From positions 1 to 5,606 of the forward strand of contig JALEIO010000058.1 in the NCBI GenBank assembly GCA_022769845.1: a stretch of DNA of 5,606 bases, given 5' to 3'. The DNA comes from Oscillospiraceae bacterium. GTDB lineage: Bacteria; Bacillota; Clostridia; UMGS1810. This document shows, one piece after another, positions 1-5,606 of this stretch. A model generated the notes under the pieces. It was not told where the DNA came from and did no database searches. It was given only the letters and a program-made list of their open reading frames with translations. Position 1 is the stretch's first letter; each line of letters opens with the position of its first letter. Made by a program: the position numbers and the translations under genes.

Positions 1-2851
1 ACGCTAAATCTATTCCGTTGTTAATAATAGAGTTGATTACCGACTCTGCATTCTCATAGAACAGAATTATATCATCGCTGTTTTTAGCTGACGAATCCAC
101 AACTGCAACTTTTGCAGATGAAGAAACATCAAGCACTTCCGGAGAAAGTTTTGAAATTTTCTCATCATAATCTGCATCGCTCTGATTGATTCCTTCAACA
201 TCGGCAGTTTTAACCAACTGCAGCTGACCGCCATCGAACGAATATACAACACCGTAATAAGCATTGTAATGGTCAGGATTTGTTCCTGTTGCGTGATTTA
301 TGTGCCAATCGGCAGTTGACTGATTTCCGCTTCCATCCGAAAGATTATAAAGCGAACCGTCGGCAAATACTTTTTCAACAAGACCTACAAGGCTGTCTTT
401 TGTAGCAAACTTGATAATATCGCCGCATTCAAGGTCACTTACATCAACAACGCCGTCAGTATCAATATCGTGTACCTTTTTATCAGGAACATTCTTTTCT
501 GTCAAATCATAATAGTAAATCTTTTTAGCCTTATCGTTGTTTTTGTTTATAACGTCTTTGATTTCTTTAACCATAACCGCTTTTGTCGAGCCGTTAACTT
601 CAAGAGCAGTACCGCCGTATACAACTACGATTTCAGCGTTCTTGGTTGTCGGGTCAACATTAAATGCGTCAACGTTGAATTTCTTATAATCGGTAAATTT
701 ACCCGGTTTTGCAGAATATGAAGAATATTCATCCTCCTCGCTTCGGTCGTCCGGAACAAAGAATACCTTTGTAGATACCGAATTTGTTGACGAAGATGTG
801 AACTTTAAGTTGAATATTCTTTTTGCGCTGGCATCCTGGAAATAATTGCCTGTTCTGTAGGTAAGCTGTGCATTTCCGATTGTAGCGCCCAATTCATATT
901 CAAGGCAATCGGTTTCGTCGTTTGCGGCAACAGTAGTCATTGTAGAAATAACCTTGCTTGCACCCGAAGTTGTTTTAAATATAATCGGCTGCGAGTAAGT
1001 TGCGTTATCCGCATGACCTGCCGCAGTTTTTCCGTGGTCTTCGTTTATAACAGCCGCCGACTGTGCCAAAACACCAGCAACATCTCTCGGGCTGTAGCTG
1101 TTTCCATTGATTTTAACAGTGCTCTTCAATTCATAATCGGAAGGCGTGGACGAACCGACAGCAACCATTCTTATTTTTACATCGTCTTTGTTTGAGCCTT
1201 CGGGACTAATAACGTCAACGATATAACCGTATTTTGTTGTATCGGTTGCCGAAATAGCAACGACTTTGCCCTCGTGATCAAGATAGCAGGTTACAACGTC
1301 GCCGCGGTTCATTTCTTGAGTAGGCTCTTGCTGAATAAGATTTAAATAATACTGCGAAGCCTTAACTGTTTTGTCGCCGATTTCATAAGAATCATCCGAC
1401 GAGTCGATACTGTTAACAGTACCCTGTGCGGTTGCGGTTGAAATGATAACAGTAGTTTTTGCATATGTTGCCGAAGTATCATACGGCATTGCAATCGAAA
1501 CAACGCTGTTCTGTCTTATTGAACCGAACGAAGCAGATGTGCCTGTCGACGTCTTATATTCAATATTTTCAGCGTCCATATCAAGCTTAATGCTCTTTAA
1601 AACATTGCCGTTTTTAACGTATTTATCGGTAATTGTTTTTGAAGTTGATTCACTTGTGCCGACAAAGAAGGTTTCATACGAAGAAACATATGCGGTATCA
1701 AATTTGCCGTTGTCGTCACCGTCAACAAATTTAAGCGTACCGTTATCAATATCAAGCAGCGTTTTAATCTTATCGCCCGTAAGACCGCTTACGCCAACGC
1801 CGTTATAGATAATTTTCATATTGCTTGCAAACGAAATTTTTGAAACCTTTGTGCTTTCCGATTTGTAATATTCAATGTAAGTTTCATAAACATTTTCAAT
1901 ATCGTCAGCGCTCATTTCAACAGTAGCGTTAAAACCATCTGTCGAAATGCTCTTTATGGTTCTCTTTGAATTTTTTACGGTATAAGTAACATCAATATAC
2001 TGACCGAGGTATTTATACATATCGTCAATTTTTAAGTCTCCGATTTTATAAACAGCTTCGGTACCCGAACTTTCATCATAAATTTTAATTTCATCCATAG
2101 AACCGCTTGTTTCGCCTTCAACACCCTGGTTGAAAACAGCGGTAACCATACCAGCTGCGCTCTCTTCCTCGTCATCTTCATCGTTTTTGATAACAAATCC
2201 GCCGCCTGTATTTCCGCCCGGAACAACAGTGATTTCTTTGTTAGAGGTTGTCATATTGCAAATAAGCTGTGCAACAAGACCTCTCGGAGCCGGGTCATCT
2301 CCCGAGCCTGCCGCCTGATTTAAAATACCAATCTGCTGTGCAACCTTAATATAACCGTCATACCAAGGTTCGGTTTTTTCAATAACGGAAGCATATCCCA
2401 TTGAGCAAACAATCATTTTAACAGCCTCCGCATAAGAAACTGTATTTTTTGCTCTGAATGTGCCGTCCTCATAGCCGTTTACAATAGATGCCTTAACCGC
2501 ATAGTCTATGTAAGGGATTGTCCAGCTTACAGTCGGGTCGGAATCTACATCGGCAAATCCGGAAGATGTAGCCTTAAGATCCGCTGCAAGATTTTTAATT
2601 TTTGCAACAACCAAAAGTTTTGCAAATTCGCCTCGAGTAATAGTATCAAGAGGCTTGAACGATCGTGTTCCGTCCTCTGCAAGATAGCCGTCAACAATTC
2701 CGTCTTTGTAAAGCTTTTCAATTGCGTCGGCATACTGAGTGTCGCTTGTTACATCGGTAAATGTCGAATCTGCATATGCGTTAAATGCAAACATCGAAAA
2801 CATAAACACAACAATTGTCACAAGCGCAGTTAATCTTTTAATGCTTGTCAT
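1..2851 (-). CDS. Large secreted S-layer homology (SLH) domain protein, 3' end outside window
   Basis: Reads from the ATG at 2851 and stays open to the window edge: 950 codons, no stop. Seen: residues 1-27 form a signal peptide (Lys/Arg start, hydrophobic core, AYA end). Three SLH motifs follow at about 31-84 (FTDV, ITRGE), 99-153 (FADV, SYAE in the TRAE place) and 162-203 (weak, APRG in that place). An acidic Gly-rich linker lies at about 211-231. The rest looks beta-rich, with recurring stretches that begin G-x-V (234, 477, 542, 867) and, in the clearest case, end in GD-V-x-x-Y plus GKVVAIS (517-537). Two EF-hand-like loops occur at D377-D385 and D795-D806. Known: SLH trimers anchor proteins non-covalently to secondary cell wall polymers, often pyruvylated. 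Inference: an abundant exported surface or S-layer-like protein; the function of the body is unknown. The start is fixed by an AGGAGG site. It lies downstream of malQ on the same strand but has its own promoter. Confidence 0.92.
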   Translation of the reverse strand, partial: MTSIKRLTALVTIVVFMFSMFAFNAYADSTFTDVTSDTQYADAIEKLYKDGIVDGYLAEDGTRSFKPLDTITRGEFAKLLVVAKIKNLAADLKATSSGFADVDSDPTVSWTIPYIDYAVKASIVNGYEDGTFRAKNTVSYAEAVKMIVCSMGYASVIEKTEPWYDGYIKVAQQIGILNQAAGSGDDPAPRGLVAQLICNMTTSNKEITVVPGGNTGGGFVIKNDEDDEEESAAGMVTAVFNQGVEGETSGSMDEIKIYDESSGTEAVYKIGDLKIDDMYKYLGQYIDVTYTVKNSKRTIKSISTDGFNATVEMSADDIENVYETYIEYYKSESTKVSKISFASNMKIIYNGVGVSGLTGDKIKTLLDIDNGTLKFVDGDDNGKFDTAYVSSYETFFVGTSESTSKTITDKYVKNGNVLKSIKLDMDAENIEYKTSTGTSASFGSIRQNSVVSIAMPYDTSATYAKTTVIISTATAQGTVNSIDSSDDSYEIGDKTVKASQYYLNLIQQEPTQEMNRGDVVTCYLDHEGKVVAISATDTTKYGYIVDVISPEGSNKDDVKIRMVAVGSSTPSDYELKSTVKINGNSYSPRDVAGVLAQSAAVINEDHGKTAAGHADNATYSQPIIFKTTSGASKVISTMTTVAANDETDCLEYELGATIGNAQLTYRTGNYFQDASAKRIFNLKFTSSSTNSVSTKVFFVPDDRSEEDEYSSYSAKPGKFTDYKKFNVDAFNVDPTTKNAEIVVVYGGTALEVNGSTKAVMVKEIKDVINKNNDKAKKIYYYDLTEKNVPDKKVHDIDTDGVVDVSDLECGDIIKFATKDSLVGLVEKVFADGSLYNLSDGSGNQSTADWHINHATGTNPDHYNAYYGVVYSFDGGQLQLVKTADVEGINQSDADYDEKISKLSPEVLDVSSSAKVAVVDSSAKNSDDIILFYENAESVINSIINNGIDLA

Positions 2852-2859
2852 AATCTTTT

Positions 2860-2865
2860 CCTCCT
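2860..2865 (-). promoter_or_regulatory. Ribosome binding site of the SLH gene
   Basis: The minus strand reads AGGAGG, a perfect Shine-Dalgarno core, followed by an 8-base spacer (AAAAGATT) and the ATG at 2851. It sets the start and fits a strongly translated surface protein. Confidence 0.9.
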
Positions 2866-2871
2866 AAAAAG

Positions 2872-2887
2872 TATGTAAACTTACATA
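2872..2887. promoter_or_regulatory. Palindrome TATGTAA-AC-TTACATA at the SLH gene transcription start
   Basis: A 7-bp inverted repeat with perfect arms and a 2-bp centre. It lies between the predicted -10 box and the ribosome binding site, so the expected +1 (about 2886) falls at its promoter-proximal end. It may be an operator for a dimeric repressor, or a weak AU-rich hairpin at the very 5' end of the mRNA (6-bp stem, 4-base loop). No regulator can be named, and chance symmetry in AT-rich DNA is possible. Confidence 0.4.
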
Positions 2888-2892
2888 TTAAT

Positions 2893-2921
2893 ATTTTAAA
2901 GCATAAATTAAAATAAGTCAA
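2893..2921 (-). promoter_or_regulatory. Sigma-A-type promoter of the SLH gene
   Basis: Minus strand: TTGACT (2921-2916) matches the -35 consensus at 5 of 6, a 17-bp spacer follows, and TAAAAT (2898-2893) matches the -10 consensus at 5 of 6. Predicted start is near 2886, giving a leader of about 35 bases. It lies wholly in the gap after the malQ stop, so the SLH gene should be transcribed independently. I see no GC-rich hairpin plus T-run terminator for malQ in this gap. Confidence 0.7.
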
Positions 2922-2966
2922 TATAATATTTTTTTTGAAAACAATATGTAACATTAGACGTAAAAA

Positions 2967-4394
2967 TTACCGTTTGTAAATTTGGTTAAGAGTGCGGTAA
3001 AAATTTTTATCGATGCCTGAAAGCTGCTCTTTTGTAACCCTGTAAAGCCAGTTGTTTTCGCTTGTTCCCGGTGTGTTAAGGCGTGTGTCCGAGCCGTATT
3101 TTAAAAGGTCCTGAACAGGTATTATAACTGTATCCGCGCTGCTTGCAAAAAGTGCTCTTACAATGCTTGAAAATCCGGCTTCCCAGTTTTCGCTGTCATA
3201 ACCGCAGTATTTTAAAAGGTATTTTTTCTTGTCGGCTTCAAGTTCCCAAAGATAGCCCAAAAGTGTGTTGTTATCGTGAGTTCCCGTATAGGCGACACAA
3301 TTTTTTATGTAATTGTGCGGCAAATGAACATTATCATCAAATGACAAAAAACCAAACTGCAAAACCCTCATTCCCGGAAAACCGCTGTCTTCCACAAGCT
3401 TTTCAACATCTTTTGAAATTTCTCCCAAATCTTCAGCAATAATCATTTTGTCGCCCGCTGCTTTTTTAACCGCCTTTATAAAGTCAATTCCGGGACCTTT
3501 TACCCATTGTCCCTCTGCGGCTGTTTCTGCGTTTGAAGGCACTGCCCAAAACGATTCCAGTCCTCTGAAATGGTCAATTCGTATGCCGTCAAACATTTTA
3601 AGCATATGGTTTATTCTGTCAATCCACCATTTATAGCCGTTTTTCTTCATTTTATCCCAGTCGTACAAAGGATTGCCCCAAAGCTGACCGTCTTTTGAAA
3701 AATAATCGGGCGGAACTCCCGCAACGCAGGACGGCTTTCCTGTTTCGTCAAGCAAAAACTCCTCACGATTGCTCCAAACATCGCAGCTGTCAAGCGAAAC
3801 GTATATCGGAATATCCCCTATTATACTGACGTTTTTTTCATTCGCGTATTTTTTTATTTCCTGCCACTGATTAAAAAATTCATATTGAATAAACTTCCAC
3901 CCGAACAAAACATTTGCGTCAATATTAAAATTTTTCCACTCCTGCCATGGTTTCCCGTCATTTGCAAACTTCAATGTCATAAATCGGCAAAAATCATCAA
4001 GATATTTATTTTCTTTAATAAATTTCTCAATTTCTTCTTTGTCCGAAACGTTTTGCGCCGCCTCGAAAAGCAGCTTTATCCTCTCATCAAACAGGCGCTC
4101 ATATTCGCACGAATACGGTGTATGCTGCCTTTGCTCCTGCAACTTTTCATATGTAATATACCCTTTTTCGTATAAAGCATTAAGGTCCACAAAATACGGA
4201 TTTCCGCCGAACGCCGAATATGATTTGTAAGGCGAATTGCACTCGTCAACAGTGCCGAAAGGCAAAACCTGCCATATTGAAAACCCCATATCCGCGATAA
4301 AATCAATAAATTCCTTTGCCTCTTTTCCGAAACTGCCGATTGAATAATCACCGTACAGCGTTGAAATATGCATTAAAACTCCGCTTTTTCTCAA
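2967..4394 (-). CDS. malQ: 4-alpha-glucanotransferase (amylomaltase), glycoside hydrolase family 77
   Basis: A cytoplasmic enzyme that moves 4-alpha-glucan segments between maltodextrins and releases glucose, in maltose/maltodextrin and glycogen use. Read from the TTG at 4394 it is 475 residues, the normal size for short bacterial amylomaltases (about 490-500), without the extra N-terminal part of the longer E. coli type. The N-terminus RKSGVLMHISTL and the IGSFG that follows are typical of the family. By the known family pattern the nucleophile is D274 in RIDHFRG, the acid/base E321 in AEDLG, and the stabilising Asp D374 in GTHDNNT. The substrate loop GVPPDYFS...GQLWGNPLYDW (226-246) and NTPGTSENNW (440-449) are also intact. 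There is no signal peptide and no sign of damage. The frame stays open six codons further to another TTG at 4412, but those codons overlap the ribosome binding site. It is divergent from the PgeF-type gene; no other maltose genes are in view. Confidence 0.97.
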   Translation of the reverse strand: MRKSGVLMHISTLYGDYSIGSFGKEAKEFIDFIADMGFSIWQVLPFGTVDECNSPYKSYSAFGGNPYFVDLNALYEKGYITYEKLQEQRQHTPYSCEYERLFDERIKLLFEAAQNVSDKEEIEKFIKENKYLDDFCRFMTLKFANDGKPWQEWKNFNIDANVLFGWKFIQYEFFNQWQEIKKYANEKNVSIIGDIPIYVSLDSCDVWSNREEFLLDETGKPSCVAGVPPDYFSKDGQLWGNPLYDWDKMKKNGYKWWIDRINHMLKMFDGIRIDHFRGLESFWAVPSNAETAAEGQWVKGPGIDFIKAVKKAAGDKMIIAEDLGEISKDVEKLVEDSGFPGMRVLQFGFLSFDDNVHLPHNYIKNCVAYTGTHDNNTLLGYLWELEADKKKYLLKYCGYDSENWEAGFSSIVRALFASSADTVIIPVQDLLKYGSDTRLNTPGTSENNWLYRVTKEQLSGIDKNFYRTLNQIYKR

Positions 4395-4399
4395 ATAAA

Positions 4400-4406
4400 C
4401 CTCCCC
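4400..4406 (-). promoter_or_regulatory. malQ ribosome binding site, supports the TTG start at 4394
   Basis: The minus strand reads GGGGAGG, then five bases (TTTAT), then TTG AGA AAA AGC GGA. This sequence would be coding if the upstream TTG at 4412 were the start, and no comparable site precedes that codon. The protein from 4394 begins (M)RKSGVL, where the conserved family N-terminus begins. Confidence 0.8.
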
Positions 4407-4443
4407 AATCAACCAAAATTCAACATATAATTTTATTTATTAA

Positions 4444-4454
4444 ATGTAAATATA
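4444..4454. repeat. Direct repeat copy 1, ATGTAAATATA
   Basis: Eleven bases identical to 4514-4524, with starts 70 bp apart (close to seven helical turns). This copy covers the predicted malQ transcription start. Possibly paired regulator sites in the divergent control region, but the low complexity makes chance quite likely. Confidence 0.3.
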
Positions 4455-4483
4455 ATACTATCATATATTTGTCGTTTTGTAAA
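4455..4483 (-). promoter_or_regulatory. Candidate malQ promoter
   Basis: Minus strand: TTTACA (4483-4478) matches the -35 consensus at 5 of 6, then a 17-bp spacer, then TAGTAT (4460-4455), a 4 of 6 -10 box preceded by TGA, giving the extended form TGnTAGTAT. Predicted start is near 4448, a leader of about 54 bases before the TTG. The -35 lies inside the catabolite-box-like element at 4477-4491. Confidence 0.5.
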
Positions 4484-4491
4484 CGTATTTT
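4473..4491. promoter_or_regulatory. Possible CcpA (cre) or LacI-family operator over the malQ -35 box
   Basis: TTGTAAACGTATTTT (4477-4491, plus strand) fits the catabolite responsive element consensus WTGNAANCGNWWNCA except at its last two bases. A perfect 5-bp inverted repeat, CGTTT-TGT-AAACG (4473-4485), overlaps it. Bound protein here would cover the malQ -35 box and repress it, fitting the known carbon-catabolite control of maltodextrin genes in Firmicutes. The second half-site is weak, so this stays a candidate. Confidence 0.4.
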
Positions 4492-4513
4492 TTTAATTTA
4501 TTTTCTGGTAAAT

Positions 4514-4524
4514 ATGTAAATATA
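4514..4524. repeat. Direct repeat copy 2, ATGTAAATATA
   Basis: Identical to 4444-4454. This copy sits just upstream of the -35 box proposed for the PgeF-type gene. Its end overlaps a TATATT (4521-4526) that could act as an alternative -10 box with a weak -35, giving a leader of about 50 bases for that gene. Confidence 0.3.
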
Positions 4525-4535
4525 TTCTCGCTTGG

Positions 4536-4565
4536 TTGACAAAGAGGTTTTTGCAATGTTAAAAT
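4536..4565 (+). promoter_or_regulatory. Candidate promoter of the PgeF-type gene
   Basis: TTGACA (4536-4541) is a perfect -35 box. After 18 bp comes TAAAAT (4560-4565), 5 of 6 for the -10 box, preceded by TGT in the extended TGn arrangement. The expected start, about 4572, falls on the ribosome binding site and leaves a leader of only about 11 bases. The match is good, but the short leader is unusual. Confidence 0.5.
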
Positions 4566-4571
4566 TATTAT

Positions 4572-4578
4572 GAGGTGA
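4572..4578 (+). promoter_or_regulatory. Ribosome binding site of the PgeF-type gene
   Basis: GAGGTGA pairs with the 3' end of 16S rRNA over seven bases and is followed by TTTT and the ATG at 4583. It supports this start over later methionine codons. Confidence 0.85.
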
Positions 4579-4582
4579 TTTT

Positions 4583-5413
4583 ATGAACACAAAAAACAGT
4601 ATTATAAACGATAAAAACGGCGTTAAATATATAACCTATCCTATTTTTTCAAAGCTTGATTTTATTCGTCACGCAAGCTCCACGCGTTACGGTGGAATTT
4701 CAAAAACCGACTATCTTGCCTCAATGAATTTGGGCTTTCATACCGATGACAGTGCCGAAACGGTTCGTGAAAATTTTAAAATTTTTGCCCAAGCCATCGG
4801 TATTGACGTTAATAATATGGTATCATCAAGCCAGTTTCACAACGCAAATATAAGAATTGTGTCCGTCGCCGACCGCGGCAAAGGCATTATAAAACCTGCC
4901 GACTACGAGGATATAGACGCACTTGTTACAAATGAAAAAAATGTTGCCCTTACCGTTTTTGGTGCAGATTGTGTTCCGCTGCTTTTTGCCGACGCAAAAA
5001 ACAAGGCAATCGGCGCGGCACATTGTGGCTGGAAAGGAACATTTAAAAACCTTGCTTATCTTACAGTCAAAAAAATGCAGGAATTGTATAACTGCGATCC
5101 GAACGACATATTTATTGCTATGGCTCCCTGCATACACGGCTGCTGCTATGAAGTTGACGAAAAGCTTTTTGGCGATTTTAAAAATAAATTTCCGGATATT
5201 TCAAAAACAAGTGCAATGATAATAAAAAACTCCAAATTTTACTTGGATTTGCCAAAAATAAACAAGCAAATTTTAATTGCATCAGGCGTTCCCGAAAAAA
5301 ACATTCTTATTTCGGACCTTTGCACCTGCTGTAATCATACCGAGCTTTTCTCCCACCGCAAAAGCAGAGGCAAGCGCGGAATAATGGCAAGTGTCATAGA
5401 AATTATAAAATAA
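4583..5413 (+). CDS. pgeF: PgeF/YlmD/LACC1-family protein (peptidoglycan editing factor, former 'polyphenol oxidase')
   Basis: A cytoplasmic protein of 276 residues, the usual length. Seen: the three metal and active-site residues of the family, H86 in SSQFHN (usually QVHG), C130 in GADCVPLLFAD and H147 in AAHCGWKGT; the N-terminal STRYGGIS (33-40); the Cys-rich segment APCIHGCCYEV (181-191); and the C-terminal DLCTCCN (245-251) and SRGKRGIMASVI. Known: homologues act on purine nucleosides (phosphorolysis, adenosine deamination), and E. coli PgeF removes peptidoglycan precursors carrying Ser in place of Ala; older 'laccase' labels are doubtful. Which role applies here cannot be told. QFHN for QVHG, the Cys after H147 and the Cys/His changes at 183-185 are departures from the common motifs, but the metal site is complete. 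It is divergent from malQ and not followed directly by sepF/ylmE-type cell-division genes as in some Firmicutes. Confidence 0.92.
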   Translation: MNTKNSIINDKNGVKYITYPIFSKLDFIRHASSTRYGGISKTDYLASMNLGFHTDDSAETVRENFKIFAQAIGIDVNNMVSSSQFHNANIRIVSVADRGKGIIKPADYEDIDALVTNEKNVALTVFGADCVPLLFADAKNKAIGAAHCGWKGTFKNLAYLTVKKMQELYNCDPNDIFIAMAPCIHGCCYEVDEKLFGDFKNKFPDISKTSAMIIKNSKFYLDLPKINKQILIASGVPEKNILISDLCTCCNHTELFSHRKSRGKRGIMASVIEIIK

Positions 5414-5414
5414 T

Positions 5415-5441
5415 AAATATGCAACTTTATATCATATTTTT
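5415..5441 (+). terminator. Weak AT-only hairpin after the PgeF-type gene
   Basis: AAATATG (5415-5421) and CATATTT (5433-5439) can pair across an 11-base loop, and T continues to 5441. It starts two bases after the stop codon. With no G-C-rich stem it would be a poor intrinsic terminator. No better one is visible before the next gene. Confidence 0.25.
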
Positions 5442-5570
5442 AATCTGAATTTCTGACGTTAAACCATAAATAATTTGAAAATTTTTACAGAATATTTAAA
5501 CGCAAAAAAAAGCACAATAATAGAGCAATAACAAATTACTTTTATTGCAAAAACATTTTTACCGTTTAAA

Positions 5571-5574
5571 GGAG
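5571..5574 (+). promoter_or_regulatory. Ribosome binding site of the last, partial gene
   Basis: GGAG within AAAGGAGTG, nine bases before the ATG at 5584. It is the main reason to call a gene at the window edge. Confidence 0.75.
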
Positions 5575-5583
5575 TGAAAGAAA

Positions 5584-5606
5584 ATGGCAAAAAGTATGGT
5601 ACCCGA
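5584..5606 (+). CDS. Start of an unidentified gene, cut by the window edge
   Basis: ATG at 5584 after a good ribosome binding site, encoding MAKSMVP and part of one more codon. Seven residues are too few to recognise a family, and there is no sign of a signal peptide so far. It follows the PgeF-type gene on the same strand after about 170 bp, so a shared transcript is possible but not shown. Confidence 0.7.

Larger units (their letters stand above)
5414..5583. other. AT-rich intergenic gap, no convincing promoter
   Basis: About 170 bp between the PgeF-type gene and the next start. TTGAAA (5475-5480) and TTTACA (5484-5489) resemble -35 boxes, but neither has a good -10 box at the right distance. 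I see no RNA gene or repeat of note. The gap suggests the next gene is a separate unit whose promoter I cannot place. Confidence 0.4.

Noticed and set aside
433..472. Dockerin domain around the DxDxDG loop of the SLH protein
   Set aside because: A dockerin needs two adjacent loops with helices; only one loop is present here, and the second loop of the protein lies some 400 residues away.
470..721. Plus-strand open frame of 83 codons rich in Phe, Val and Asn
   Set aside because: Lies wholly inside the SLH coding region on the opposite strand, with no initiation signal or recognisable domain.
1443..1808. 121-codon plus-strand open frame opposite the SLH gene
   Set aside because: Antisense shadow of a well-supported coding frame. 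The composition is hydrophobic and Ser/Pro-rich as expected from reading the other strand, and there is no ribosome binding site.
2852..2966. Intrinsic terminator between malQ and the SLH gene
   Set aside because: There are A/T runs but no stem with G-C pairs. The visible symmetry is AT-only and better explained as promoter and operator sequence.
3143..3442. 99-codon plus-strand frame inside malQ
   Set aside because: The minus-strand malQ frame is intact with all its catalytic motifs here; this is a shadow.
4076..4351. 91-codon minus-strand frame in another phase of malQ
   Set aside because: Same strand, different frame. It overlaps conserved malQ sequence and has no support of its own.
4395..4582. 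Riboswitch or small RNA in the divergent region
   Set aside because: No GC-containing stems or conserved aptamer core. The region is nearly all A/T and fully used by promoter-like elements.
4826..5219. Frames on both strands inside the PgeF-type gene (103 and 98 codons)
   Set aside because: They overlap the conserved metal-site region of an intact gene and look like shadows.
4583..5413. Multicopper laccase/polyphenol oxidase function
   Set aside because: The family was once labelled this way, but the sequence has no cupredoxin copper motifs and matches the single-metal PgeF/YlmD/LACC1 fold motifs.

Overview
This AT-rich window looks like the chromosome of a low-GC Gram-positive bacterium of the Clostridia type. 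The ribosome binding sites are strong and close to AGGAGG, one gene appears to start with TTG, the complete genes end in TAA, and the largest product is an exported protein with S-layer homology (SLH) domains. No species can be named from the sequence alone. I see no mobile element, CRISPR array, tRNA or rRNA.

Layout. Positions 1-2851 (minus strand) hold the first 950 codons of a very large SLH-domain surface protein whose 3' end lies outside the window. A 115-bp gap carries its promoter and a palindrome at the expected transcription start. Next, also on the minus strand, is a complete malQ-type 4-alpha-glucanotransferase (2967-4394), best read from a TTG start placed just after a GGGGAGG ribosome binding site. 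An AT-rich intergenic region of about 190 bp (4395-4582) separates malQ from a divergent plus-strand gene. It holds one promoter candidate for each side, a CcpA-box-like element over the malQ -35 region, and an 11-bp direct repeat. The plus-strand gene at 4583-5413 encodes a PgeF/YlmD/LACC1-family protein. After another AT-rich gap of about 170 bp, the first eight codons of an unidentified gene begin at 5584.

How the genes relate. Nothing here forms an obvious dedicated pathway. malQ serves maltodextrin/glycogen metabolism, the SLH protein belongs to the cell surface, and the PgeF homologue is a housekeeping enzyme linked to purine nucleosides or peptidoglycan precursor quality control. malQ and the SLH gene point the same way with no convincing terminator between them, so some read-through is possible, but the SLH gene has a good promoter of its own.

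I found no clear evidence of a new system. The points most worth a second look are the architecture of the SLH protein (three SLH motifs of falling quality, repeated beta-rich modules, two calcium-loop-like motifs) and the small symmetric elements in the control regions.
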